From positions 1 through 52,272 of the forward strand of contig JADLGL010000094.1 of assembly GCA_020849325.1 (NCBI GenBank): a stretch of DNA of 52,272 nt. The letters are read 5' to 3'. Made by a program: the position numbers and the translations under genes. The notes under the pieces were generated by a model. It was not told the DNA's origin and did no database searches. It saw only the letters and a program-made list of their open reading frames with translations. This document shows positions 33,695-41,878 of this stretch, piece after piece (positions within the stretch are counted from its first letter, which is position 1; each line of letters begins with the position of its first letter). The stretch is from Bauldia sp. (GTDB lineage Bacteria; Pseudomonadota; Alphaproteobacteria; Rhizobiales; Kaistiaceae).

Positions 33695-34585
33695 TCAGAG
33701 CATTCCGGGGAAGTCGGGCCGGCGGAGATACTCGACGACGATGTCGACGAGCGTGTCCGCGGTGTCGGGGTCGCCATGCTCGACTTCGATGCTGACATAC
33801 GGGCCGACGGCGTTGAGCGTGAGATAGTCGGCGAGGGTGCAGCCATTGTTCTGCGGCGTGACGTGCCGGTAGATCACATGGACGCCGCGTTCGTTGAACC
33901 AGTCGATCGCGGCCCGTCCGGCCGGGTTCTCCTCCGGCAGCGTCCGGCTCACCAGCATCACGATCGTGTCCTCGTCGGCGAGGCGGCCGGTCGCGGCGGC
34001 GCTGGGGAAGGGGATCATCTTCACGTCGGGGCGGCGGACGGAGATGTCGCCGAGGCCGCCGGCGTCGCGGTAGCCGTCCCAGTTGGCGTGGAGGCCGACG
34101 ATGGGGAAGCGGCGGTCCCAGTCCGCCAGGAACGCCCCGACATAGGCCGGCGAGGCGCCGCCCGTCGCAAGGCAGGGCGCCGCCGCCTCGGCGGTGAGGG
34201 CGAAGTGCTGGTTGGGGTCGCGGCCGCCGACGAGCCGGGCGTCGGCATTCTCCACCGCGATCATCGTGCCGCCATAGAGCCGGACGGCGCGGACGCCGGC
34301 GTCGAAGGCCTCGTCCTCCTCGTCGTGCGGGACGGCCCAGAGCGGGCCGGGCGTTTCCGTGTTGGTGACGACCACGAGGTGCCACGGTCCGCCGGCATCC
34401 GCGACGAAGCGTTCCGAGAGGCAGAGGACGGGATCGGCCAGCGCTTCGGCGTTGCGCGTGACGTCGGCGTCGGCGATCGCGGCGGGCGCGAGACACGCAG
34501 CCGGCTGCGCCGCGGCGGGGATGGCGGCGGCGGCGAGCGCGAGGAGGCCGGCGAGGGCAGCGAGGAGCGGGCCGCGGTGGGGCAT
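33695..34585 (-). CDS. Secreted protein with possible metal-binding His/Glu motifs
   Basis: 296 residues with a signal peptide ending AIPAAAQ. 'WAVPHDEEDEAFDAG' (about 83-97), 'YGGTMIAVEN', 'GRDPNQHF' and 'VGLHANWDGY' resemble the spaced His, Glu and His ligands of zinc carboxypeptidase-like enzymes. I cannot place it in a family with certainty. Four Cys residues may form disulphides. Likely periplasmic. ATG 34585 has no clear Shine-Dalgarno sequence. The long upstream in-frame extension (to 35473) is a shadow of the polymerase gene. Confidence 0.65.
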   Translation of the reverse strand: MPHRGPLLAALAGLLALAAAAIPAAAQPAACLAPAAIADADVTRNAEALADPVLCLSERFVADAGGPWHLVVVTNTETPGPLWAVPHDEEDEAFDAGVRAVRLYGGTMIAVENADARLVGGRDPNQHFALTAEAAAPCLATGGASPAYVGAFLADWDRRFPIVGLHANWDGYRDAGGLGDISVRRPDVKMIPFPSAAATGRLADEDTIVMLVSRTLPEENPAGRAAIDWFNERGVHVIYRHVTPQNNGCTLADYLTLNAVGPYVSIEVEHGDPDTADTLVDIVVEYLRRPDFPGML

Positions 34586-34758
34586 GCCGTCAGGGTAGCG
34601 GGAAATGCGGCGGGGTGTGAGGCGCGTGGTTCGCCCGTCTGAACCGATCGCGACAAGGGGGAGGTGACGGAAGAGGGCAGCCGTCTCTCGGGACCGCCGT
34701 TCCATTCGCACGCTCCTGCGCGGGACGATCGGGTTGGGGGGAAGCGTTCGAGCTCGAC

Positions 34759-36090
34759 CTAAAGGTTCTTCTCCGCGAGTTCGCGGAAGGCGTCGGGAAC
34801 GGAGCGGCGGGCTTCGAGGGCGGCGGCGGCGTAGCCGACGGCGTCGCGGCCGAAGCGTTCGCGGATCGAATCCACGGCGCGGTCGGCGATCCAGCGGGCG
34901 GCGCCGGTGGGGGAGCCGGGGTTGCGGCGCTCCTCGGCGCGGGTGCGGAGCGGCAGTTCGAGCTGGAGCTCGGCCTGGTCCTCGAGATGCGAGACGCCGA
35001 TGGCGAGAAGGGTGATCCAGCGCTCGTCCGGGTGGTCGGCAAGGGCGATGCGGACGAGATCCTGCGCCACCTCGGAGAGCATGCCCGTGGCGGAGATCGC
35101 GACCGGCAGGGTGATCGAGCGGGTGATGGCGCGGAAATCGGCAAAGCGGACGCGGACCGTCACCGTGCGCCCGCCGCGGCCGCCGGCCCGGAGGCGCGTC
35201 GCGACGCGGTCGGCGAGGTGGAGGAGGGCAGGCACGATCACGGCCCGCGTCGGCCGCTTCCGGCCGAGGGCGGACTGGGAGCCGATCGACCGGGCCCGCC
35301 GGTCGGTCACGATGCGACGCGGGTCGCGATTCCAGGCGAGTTCGCCGAGCTTGCTGCCGATCGCCTGGCCGAGGATGCGTTCGAGCGAGTAACCCGGCGT
35401 CCGCGCGAGCTCGCCGACCTTCGTCACGCCGATCGTCGCGAGACGCGCCTTGGTGGCCGGGCCGACGCCCCACAGGAGCTCCACCGGCAATTCGTGCAGG
35501 AAATCGAGCTCGCGGAGGGGATCGACGACGAGGAGCCCGTCCGGTTTCGCCACCTGCGAGGCGACTTTCGCGAGATGTTTCGTGCGCGCGACGCCGATCG
35601 AGATGGGGAGGCCGAGCTCGTCGCGGACGCGGCGGCGGATTTCGTGCGCCATGTCCTCCGGCGTGCCGAAAAGGTGCTCGGAGCCCGCAACGTCGGCGAA
35701 AGCCTCGTCGATCGAGATGCGCTCCACGGCCGGGGTGAAGTCGTTGAGGACGGCGATCGCGGCATCGCCGAGGCGCTGGTATTCCTCGAAATGGCCGCCG
35801 ACGAAGATCAGCTGCGGACAGAGCTGTCTCGCCTCGCGCCCCGGCATGCCGCCGCGCACGCCGAACGCTTTTGCCTCGTAGGAGGCCGCCAGCACCACCC
35901 CGCCGCCGACGGCAATGGGCTTCCCGCGCAGCGACGGTTCGAGGAGCTGCTCGACCGACGCATAGAAGGCGTCGAGGTCGGCATGCAGCACCGTCGCGGC
36001 GCCCCGCTCGACGCCGGCCGCGAACAGCGGCGGGACGGCCCGGACCGTAACGTCCCGTCCACCCGCAAGGTCGAGCGTCCCCGTATCCAT
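34759..36090 (-). CDS. dinB: Y-family DNA polymerase IV
   Basis: 443 residues. Palm and metal motifs are 'VLHADLDAFYASVEQ' and 'RISIDEAFADVAG', fingers region 'LAASYEAKAFGVRGGMPG', thumb HhH 'LLWGVGPATKARLATIGV', and little-finger domain with 'TVTVRVRFADF'. It performs error-prone bypass of damaged template bases. ATG 36090 is taken as start because earlier in-frame codons (36117, 36144) fall inside the LexA box and the -35 hexamer. The length is larger than E. coli DinB (351) because of an N-terminal leader and a C-terminal tail of about 60 residues, as in other alphaproteobacterial DinB. SOS control is directly visible upstream. Confidence 0.95.
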   Translation of the reverse strand: MDTGTLDLAGGRDVTVRAVPPLFAAGVERGAATVLHADLDAFYASVEQLLEPSLRGKPIAVGGGVVLAASYEAKAFGVRGGMPGREARQLCPQLIFVGGHFEEYQRLGDAAIAVLNDFTPAVERISIDEAFADVAGSEHLFGTPEDMAHEIRRRVRDELGLPISIGVARTKHLAKVASQVAKPDGLLVVDPLRELDFLHELPVELLWGVGPATKARLATIGVTKVGELARTPGYSLERILGQAIGSKLGELAWNRDPRRIVTDRRARSIGSQSALGRKRPTRAVIVPALLHLADRVATRLRAGGRGGRTVTVRVRFADFRAITRSITLPVAISATGMLSEVAQDLVRIALADHPDERWITLLAIGVSHLEDQAELQLELPLRTRAEERRNPGSPTGAARWIADRAVDSIRERFGRDAVGYAAAALEARRSVPDAFRELAEKNL

Positions 36091-36111
36091 GCCAGCCACT
36101 CTCGAATGGAT

Positions 36112-36144
36112 GTTCATGGTATGTTCCAGAATAGGTGGCGTCAA
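36112..36144 (-). promoter_or_regulatory. LexA box overlapping the dinB promoter
   Basis: Read on the minus strand: -35 TTGACG (36144-36139), 17-bp spacer, -10 TACCAT (36121-36116). The LexA box GAAC-ATACCAT-GAAC covers 36126-36112 and contains the -10. LexA binding would block the promoter, and DNA damage would release it. Consistent with the alphaproteobacterial consensus. Confidence 0.8.
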
Positions 36145-36163
36145 TTGCGTGGGGTCGCCCGCT

Positions 36164-36454
36164 TCACACCCGCTCCATCGGCAGCGCGCGGATCACCACC
36201 TCCGCCTCGCCCAGGCGGCGTTCGAGGCGGGCGCGGTAGCTGCGCCACCACACCGGGTCCCAGATCGCGGCCATCACCTCCACCACCACGATGTCGTCCG
36301 TGACGGGCTCGTCCGGGCCGTCGCGCCAGAAGCCTTCGGCGGGGTTGCGGGAATAGACGGTGATCCCGCCGAACCGCTCGGTCAGCTCGGCGCGGATCTG
36401 CGAAACCGCCGACTGTTCGGCGCCGAGTGGCAGGAGGAGCTGGACGAGGTGCAC
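36164..36454 (-). CDS. Conserved small protein, unknown
   Basis: 96 residues starting at GTG 36454, preceded by GGAG at seven bases. The sequence 'VHLVQLLLPLGAEQSAVSQI' is followed by 'TERFGGITVYSRNPAEGFW' and 'VVVEVMAAIWDPVWW'. It has a compact alpha/beta ferredoxin-like look, similar to small monooxygenase-like or DUF proteins seen widely in proteobacteria. Soluble, no metal motif. It lies beyond the dinB promoter on the same strand. Confidence 0.7.
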   Translation of the reverse strand: MHLVQLLLPLGAEQSAVSQIRAELTERFGGITVYSRNPAEGFWRDGPDEPVTDDIVVVEVMAAIWDPVWWRSYRARLERRLGEAEVVIRALPMERV

Positions 36455-36569
36455 GATCGTCTCCGGAGCGTCTTCGGCCGACCATAACGCGCCGTGGCAC
36501 GGGCACGGAAGCGGGGACCGCCGGAGCACGGTCCGAAGACGGGGCTCCGGGTTCCGGGGAAAGACCGCT

Positions 36570-36643
36570 CGTCGCCTAGTTCCTTGATGGAGCATGACTT
36601 TTCCGAAGAACCGGCGTCCACTTCCTCGGATCGTGCTCTAGAG
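36570..36643. repeat. Dispersed 'ggagcatgatc' palindromic element, copy 3
   Basis: Starts CGTCGCCTAGTTCCTTGATG (as copy 1 after its first palindrome) and ends GGATCGTGCTCTAGAG. Its right arm supplies the TAG stop codon (36640-36638) of the ABC ATPase gene, so the element has inserted into, or evolved with, the gene end. Confidence 0.7.
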
Positions 36644-37381
36644 GCGGCCCGCCGCGATGATGCGTTCGAGGAATTTCTGCGTGCGCGGGTGCCTCGGGCG
36701 GGAGAAGAGCTCCCTCGGCGGGCTCTCCTCGAGGATGCGGCCGCCTTCGAGGAAGCAGACGCGGTCCGAGACGTCGCGGGCGAAGCCCATTTCGTGGGTG
36801 ACGATCACCATCGTCATCCCCTTGTCCTTGAGGTCGCGGATGATCTTCAGCACCTCGCCGATCAGTTCGGGATCGAGCGCGCCGGTCACCTCGTCGAGGA
36901 GGAGGACATCCGGGTTGGTGGCGAGCGAGCGGATGATGGCGACGCGCTGCTGCTGGCCGCCCGAGAGCTGCTCGGGATATTGCGCGACGCAGTCGGCCAT
37001 CCCGAACATCGCCAGGAGCGCGCGGGCGGCTTCGTTGGCTTCGCGGCGCGGCACGCCATGCACTTTTCGCGGCGCGAGCGTGATGTTCTGGAGGACGCTC
37101 AGATGCGGAAAGAGGTTGAACGACTGGAAGACGATGCCGATCCGCCGGTAGAGGCCGTTGGCGCCAAAACTCTCGTCGTCGATGGGAATGCCGTCGAGGA
37201 GGATGCGGCCGGCGTCGAAATCGACGAGGCGGTTGATGCAGCGGAGGAGGGTCGATTTCCCCGAGCCCGAGGCGCCGATGAGGGCGACCACTTCGTGGGC
37301 GGAGATCGACAGGTCGATGCCGTCGAGGACGAGCTTGTCGCCGTAGTACTTCGTCAGCTGCTCCACGAGGATTCGGGGCAT
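36638..37381 (-). CDS. Polar amino acid ABC transporter ATPase
   Basis: 247 residues of the GlnQ/HisP type. Walker A is GASGSGKST (36-44), signature 'LSGGQQQRVAI', Walker B 'VLLLDEVTGALDPEL', and the H-loop lies in 'MVIVTHEMGFA'. The A-loop Tyr is in 'KYYGDK'. Third gene of the importer operon; its ATG overlaps the permease stop by one base. Cytosolic, one of two identical ATPase subunits. Confidence 0.95.
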   Translation of the reverse strand: MPRILVEQLTKYYGDKLVLDGIDLSISAHEVVALIGASGSGKSTLLRCINRLVDFDAGRILLDGIPIDDESFGANGLYRRIGIVFQSFNLFPHLSVLQNITLAPRKVHGVPRREANEAARALLAMFGMADCVAQYPEQLSGGQQQRVAIIRSLATNPDVLLLDEVTGALDPELIGEVLKIIRDLKDKGMTMVIVTHEMGFARDVSDRVCFLEGGRILEESPPRELFSRPRHPRTQKFLERIIAAGRL

Positions 37382-38274
37382 CAGATCATGCCGCCCTGGA
37401 GACGCCGACGGCGGTCGCGGCGCGTCAGGTAGTCGACGAGGCGGGCGAGGGGGATCGTCGTCACGAGGAACAGGATGGCCGCGACCATGTAGGACGAGTA
37501 GTTGAAGGTCTGCGACTTGTAGATCTCGGCTTCGCGCACCGCGTCGCGGATGCCGAGGATCGAGAGGATCGCAACGTCCTTCTGGAGCGCAATGGCCAGG
37601 TTGAGGAGCGCCGGCAGGACGTTGCGGAAGGCCTGCGGCAGGATCGCGTAGCGCATCGCCTGGAGCTGGGTCAGCCCGAGCGACTTCGCCGCCGCACGCT
37701 GGCCGTCATGAACGGCATCGATGCCGGAGCGGTACACCTCGGTGGCGTAGGCGGCGTAGCTCAGCGTGATGGCGACGATGCCCCAGAAGAGGGCGCTCGA
37801 CGGCAGGCCGGGGAGGCGCAGCGCCGGAATGCCGAAGCCGAACAGCACGATGAGGAGAAGCGCCGGCATGCCGCGGAAGAAATCGACGTAGACGATCGCG
37901 AAGACGCGCAGCGGTGCGAGCCACGGACCCTTCAGCACCCGGAACAGCGTCAGCACCAGCGCCCAGACGCCGATCGCGACGATGCAGATGCCCCAGACCT
38001 TCAGGTTGAGCCAGAAACCGTCGAGGACTTTCGGAAAGGACGCGACCATGGCGTCCCAGTTGAAGAACTGGCGCCTGATGCGCGGCCACTGCTCGGCCCG
38101 GCCGATGAACCAGGCGGCGGCGCCGAAGACGACGACGACGCTGAAAATGCTGATCAGCGTCGGCGTCCAGTTCCGCTCGACCCGCCGCGCCGGCGGCTTC
38201 TGCCGGACCGGTTCCCCGGAACCGGCCCGGCGGGCAGTGCTGTCGTCGTCGGGCGACGAAGCGCCTCGGTTCAT
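37381..38274 (-). CDS. Polar amino acid ABC transporter permease
   Basis: 297 residues of the HisM/GlnP type. A 40-residue basic cytoplasmic N-terminus precedes five or six helices. The family marks 'DFFRGMPALLLIVLFGFGIP' and 'EVYRSGIDAVHDGQRAAAKS' followed by 'LGLTQLQAMRYAILPQAFR' are the EAA coupling loop. ATGA overlap (4 bases) with the binding-protein gene. A single permease gene suggests a homodimer in the membrane. Confidence 0.95.
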   Translation of the reverse strand: MNRGASSPDDDSTARRAGSGEPVRQKPPARRVERNWTPTLISIFSVVVVFGAAAWFIGRAEQWPRIRRQFFNWDAMVASFPKVLDGFWLNLKVWGICIVAIGVWALVLTLFRVLKGPWLAPLRVFAIVYVDFFRGMPALLLIVLFGFGIPALRLPGLPSSALFWGIVAITLSYAAYATEVYRSGIDAVHDGQRAAAKSLGLTQLQAMRYAILPQAFRNVLPALLNLAIALQKDVAILSILGIRDAVREAEIYKSQTFNYSSYMVAAILFLVTTIPLARLVDYLTRRDRRRRLQGGMI

Positions 38275-39107
38275 TCAGTGATCACGCGGGCGTCGAGATC
38301 CGCGGTGAGGTATTGCGCGGCGATCTCGTCGATGACGCCGCGGTCGATCAGCGCCGTGAGCGCCTCGTCGATCCACGGAACGATCGGATTGCCGAACTCG
38401 AAGAGAAGGCCAAAACCTTCGTCGTGCTCGTCGATCGGCAGGATCGCAGCGATGTGCGCCTCCGGCACCTGCACCGCGGTCATGTAGAGGGCGGTCGGCA
38501 GGGCCGTCACGGTGGCGTCGATCTGGCCGGCGAGCATCGCCTGGAAGACGGCCGCCTGGTCGTTGTAGACGGCGGCGTCGGTCACGCCGAGGACGTCCTC
38601 GACATAGTCGAGATCGGTCGTTCCGATCGCAACGCCCCAGCGTGCGCCGCGAAGTTCCGCGAACGTGGTGGCGCCGTCGAGCGGGCTGCCGTTGAGGACG
38701 ATGAGGGCTTTCGCGGGCTGGTAATAGACGCGCGAGAAGGTCGCGACCTCGGCGCGTTCGGCAGTGACCGAAATCTGCTGGATCGCGAAGTCGTACGGCT
38801 TCTCGCCGGGAGCGATGGCGGCCTCGAACGTCTCGTCGACCCACACCACGTCCTCGCGGGCGAAGCCGAGCTCCGCGGCGAGGGCGTAGACGAGCGCCGC
38901 CTCGAAACCTTCGCCGGCGGCGGGGTCGTTGTTGAGCACCCACGGCGGATAGGACGGATCGCTGGTGGAAACGGTGAGCCTGCCGGGCGTGAACAGGCGC
39001 GGGTCCTGCGTCGTCCCTTCCTGGGCGAAGGCGACGCCTGCGGCGATGGCCGCTCCGAGGGCCGCGGCGGCGGCAAGGCGGCCGCGGGTCAGAAATGCAA
39101 TCGACAT
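38271..39107 (-). CDS. Periplasmic amino acid-binding protein
   Basis: 278 residues of SBP family 3 (PF00497 type). The signal peptide ends GVAFAQ. The ligand region begins 'RLTVSTSDPSYPPWV' with the conserved pattern before 'GEGFEAALVYALAAELGF', and 'YDFAIQQISVTAERAEVATF' carries the Thr-x-Glu-Arg ligand motif. ATG 39107 has GGAGGAA at good spacing. It is the first gene of the three-gene importer. The substrate (Glu, Gln, Arg or other) cannot be chosen from sequence alone. Confidence 0.93.
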   Translation of the reverse strand: MSIAFLTRGRLAAAAALGAAIAAGVAFAQEGTTQDPRLFTPGRLTVSTSDPSYPPWVLNNDPAAGEGFEAALVYALAAELGFAREDVVWVDETFEAAIAPGEKPYDFAIQQISVTAERAEVATFSRVYYQPAKALIVLNGSPLDGATTFAELRGARWGVAIGTTDLDYVEDVLGVTDAAVYNDQAAVFQAMLAGQIDATVTALPTALYMTAVQVPEAHIAAILPIDEHDEGFGLLFEFGNPIVPWIDEALTALIDRGVIDEIAAQYLTADLDARVITE

Positions 39108-39382
39108 CCCGATTCCTCCGTCTGTGATCGTATCCGTTGACCTGCAAACATCGGGCCGCCGCGACGCCACGCGCATCGCCCGGAAACCGGGCGCAAGCGG
39201 GCAGGTTGCGAGATCGACGCCGGAAAGCCCCCCATGCGTGCAGCGATCCTGAAGCATAGCGCGCCGGATCGCAAACCGAAGCACGGCAACGGCCCCGGTT
39301 GCGTGGCCGTGAGCAAAGGTTTTTGCGGCTTCGCCCTCAGGGGGAATCGGGCGGCGTTCGCCGGGGCGGCTCAACCCGCGGA

Positions 39383-40444
39383 TTAGGTACGATCCGCGAG
39401 GAGGCGCTCATAGGCGGCTTCGGCGGCGCCGTAATAGCCCGCGGCGAGGTCGAGGAGGGCGGCGCGGTTGCGGACGAGGAGGCGGCCGCGGAGCGAGCGG
39501 ACGATACCATCCCCCTCGAGGAGGTGGAGCGCCTCGGTGACGCTGGCCCGCCGGACGCCCAGCATCGTGGCGAGCTGCTGGTGGGTGAGGGGCAGGACGT
39601 CCGCCCCCATGCGGTCGTGCGTCATGACGATCCGGCGCGCGAGACGCTGGCTGAGGATGCCGCGGGCGTTGGCAAGGGCGGTGTCGCCGGCCTGGACGAG
39701 GAGCGCCTGGACGTAGCGAAGGAGGAAATCCCGTGCCGCGGGCCGGTCCGCCACGATGGCGGCGAACCGCTCGGCCTCGATCGCCAGCGCTTCGCCGGCG
39801 ACCTGGACGATTGTTCCAAACGGCCAGGGCGTGCCGCCGAGGACTTCGGTGATGCCGGTCATCCCCTCCGGCCCGATGAGGGCGATCTCCGCGCCGGGGC
39901 GGCTCGCCGAGGCCGGGCCGACGACCGAGAGGACGGCGTGGACGGGAAAGTGGACCTCGGTGCCCCGCCGGTCCGGTTCCTGGAGGATGGTGCCGGCGCT
40001 GAGCTCGACGGGAACCAGATGCGGCCAGAACGCGTCGGCGAGCGGCGCGGGCATGAGGCCGAGCAGCCGGTTGCCGCCGAGCGTCGCCGGACGGTTGCGC
40101 ACGCGGTGGAACAGCGTGTCGACGATGTGGCGGGTGGCTGCATCCGGCGACGCGTCGTCGTCGGGGTTCGGTACGGGACCGGAGGCGGTGAAGACGAAGG
40201 GGACGCCGCGGCGGCGGAGCGCCTCGGCGATGGGGTTGCTCCAGTCGGCGCCGCGCGGGAGGTCGAAGACCGCGCCGTCGAGGGCGGGGCTCCGGTCGAG
40301 GACCGCCATCGCATCCTCGACCGTCTCCACCGGGCCGAGCACGGTATGCCCGTGCCGGCGGAGGCCCGTGGCGAGTTCATCGACGTGGGCGCGGCCATCG
40401 CCGACCACGAGAAGCTGGCGGGCGTCCATGTCAGGGGCGTCCAT
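39383..40444 (-). CDS. Crp/Fnr-type regulator with N-terminal receiver-like domain
   Basis: 353 residues from ATG 40444. Residues 7 to about 110 look like a receiver domain ('LLVVGDGRAHVDELATGLRR', 'ALDGAVFDLPRG', 'GVPFVFTAS') with a possible phosphoryl Asp but an incomplete acidic pocket. It is followed by a cyclic-nucleotide-binding-like beta-roll (about 145-250) and a Crp winged helix ('LPLTHQQLATMLGVRRASVT'). Receiver-Crp fusions are rare; phosphorylation may not occur. It is transcribed toward the amino acid importer, 275 bases downstream on the same strand. Confidence 0.85.
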   Translation of the reverse strand: MDAPDMDARQLLVVGDGRAHVDELATGLRRHGHTVLGPVETVEDAMAVLDRSPALDGAVFDLPRGADWSNPIAEALRRRGVPFVFTASGPVPNPDDDASPDAATRHIVDTLFHRVRNRPATLGGNRLLGLMPAPLADAFWPHLVPVELSAGTILQEPDRRGTEVHFPVHAVLSVVGPASASRPGAEIALIGPEGMTGITEVLGGTPWPFGTIVQVAGEALAIEAERFAAIVADRPAARDFLLRYVQALLVQAGDTALANARGILSQRLARRIVMTHDRMGADVLPLTHQQLATMLGVRRASVTEALHLLEGDGIVRSLRGRLLVRNRAALLDLAAGYYGAAEAAYERLLADRT

Positions 40445-40554
40445 CACGGGCCTGCCTTCACGCGTGGCAACGCGATGCCGGGCCGGCGGCGGGGCTCTCT
40501 CGGGGGGATGGCGTTCGTCATCACGCGGGGAGAACGCCCGCGGGGCCCCGGTGG

Positions 40555-40701
40555 TTGCAGGATGGCGCAATCGCGGCCGCAGCGCCGCCAACCCCCGGTT
40601 TCGCCGGCCGCTGCCGGATCGAGCACGACGGTCGTCCGGAGCCGTTCAGCATCGAGGAACTGGCCCGCAAGGTGCGGCGGCTCCTCGACGAGGGTGGGTA
40701 G
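40555..40701 (+). CDS. Possible short ORF in a gene-poor stretch
   Basis: 48 residues from a TTG at 40555 with GC-biased third positions and a protein-like end ('GRCRIEHDGRPEPFSIEEL', then 'ARKVRRLLDEGG'). No Shine-Dalgarno sequence seen, so it may be a real small gene or the remnant of a larger one. The rest of 40445-40836 holds no gene; imperfect hairpin arms (CTCGCCCC and GGGGAGAGG) occur at 40760-40790. Confidence 0.35.
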   Translation: MQDGAIAAAAPPTPGFAGRCRIEHDGRPEPFSIEELARKVRRLLDEGG

Positions 40702-40836
40702 TCTACCTCGGTGGACTGATGCCTGTCGGCGTCACGGGCTCGATGGATCGCCCGTTCTTCTCGCCCCGATCGGTCCCTCGAGGGGAGAGGCGAAAACGAC
40801 GTTGAGGCTCCGGGAATACCCGAACACGTCGAACCA

Positions 40837-41877
40837 TCAGGCGGCCTTCGCGACCTGCTCCGACAGGAGGTCGCGGAAGACTTTCGTCGGATCGATGCCC
40901 TCGGCCTCGCCCTCGTAGTTGAGCTGGAAGCGGTGGCGCAGCGTCGGTGCGAGCACGGCTTCGAGATCCTCGAAAGCGACGTTGTAGCGCCCGGAAATGA
41001 GCGCGTGGCCCTTTGCGGCGAGGACCATCGCCTGCGCGCCGCGCGGCGAGAGGCCGAAGCGGAAATAGCGGGCAACGGTCGGCGACGCCGATGGCAGATG
41101 CGGCTGGGTGGCGACGGCGAACCGGGCGACGGCCCGTTCGACGTGCCAGGCGATCGGCACGTCGCGCACCAGTCTCTGGGCGAGGAGGATCTGGTCGGCG
41201 TCGAGCACCTGCTTCGGCGGCACGGCGGCGCGGCCTGTGGTGAGGCTGAGGATGCCGTGGAGGTCTTCTTCGGTCGGGTAGTTCACGAGGCTCTTGAACA
41301 GGAAGCGGTCGATCTGGGCTTCCGGGAGCCGGTAGGTGCCCTCCATTTCCACGGGGTTCTGGGTGGCGAGGACGAAGAACGGGCTCGGCAGCGCCATCGT
41401 CCGTCCCGCCGTCGTCACCGTGTGCTCCTGCATGGCTTCGAGGAGCGCCGACTGCGTTTTTGGCGTCGCGCGGTTGATCTCGTCGGCGAGGAGGATCTGC
41501 GTGAAGATGGGCCCGGCCTGGAACTGGAGCTTGCTGCGGCCGGTGTCGTCGGGGACGAGCGTCATGCCGCCGGTGATGTCGGCGGGCATGAGGTCCGGCG
41601 TGAACTGGACGCGGGCGAAGGAGAGGCCCGCGGCAAGGCCGAGCGTCCGGACGAGGAGCGTCTTGCCGACGCCCGGCGGCCCCTCGAGGAGGACGTGGCC
41701 GCCGCTGATGAGGGCGATCATCAGCTGGTCCACGACGTCCGCCTGGCCGACCACCGCCTTCCCGATCTCGGCCCTCGTCCGGTTCAGCCCGTCGACGAGG
41801 CGATCGATGTCCGCCTTGGCGACGATCGGCTCCGCCGCACCGCTCCTGTCCTGCGCCTGCAATTCCGCCTCCTTCAT
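40837..41877 (-). CDS. MoxR-type AAA+ ATPase
   Basis: 346 residues. Walker A is GPPGVGKT (66-73), Walker B 'ILLADEINRATP', sensor 1 'FVLATQNPVE', arginine finger region 'EAQIDRFLFK', and a lid domain with 'GLSPRGAQAMVLAA'. MoxR proteins act as chaperones that insert metals or cofactors or activate VWA partner proteins; MxaR/MoxR is named from methanol dehydrogenase maturation. The start ATG lies one base after the stop of the giant VWA gene (TGAAATG), so they are co-translated. Usual partner DUF58 is absent here. Confidence 0.93.
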   Translation of the reverse strand: MKEAELQAQDRSGAAEPIVAKADIDRLVDGLNRTRAEIGKAVVGQADVVDQLMIALISGGHVLLEGPPGVGKTLLVRTLGLAAGLSFARVQFTPDLMPADITGGMTLVPDDTGRSKLQFQAGPIFTQILLADEINRATPKTQSALLEAMQEHTVTTAGRTMALPSPFFVLATQNPVEMEGTYRLPEAQIDRFLFKSLVNYPTEEDLHGILSLTTGRAAVPPKQVLDADQILLAQRLVRDVPIAWHVERAVARFAVATQPHLPSASPTVARYFRFGLSPRGAQAMVLAAKGHALISGRYNVAFEDLEAVLAPTLRHRFQLNYEGEAEGIDPTKVFRDLLSEQVAKAA

Positions 41878-41878
41878 T

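Noticed and set aside
36090-36144. Longer dinB starts at 36117 and 36144
   Set aside because: The first lies in the LexA box and the second is the TTG of the -35 hexamer.
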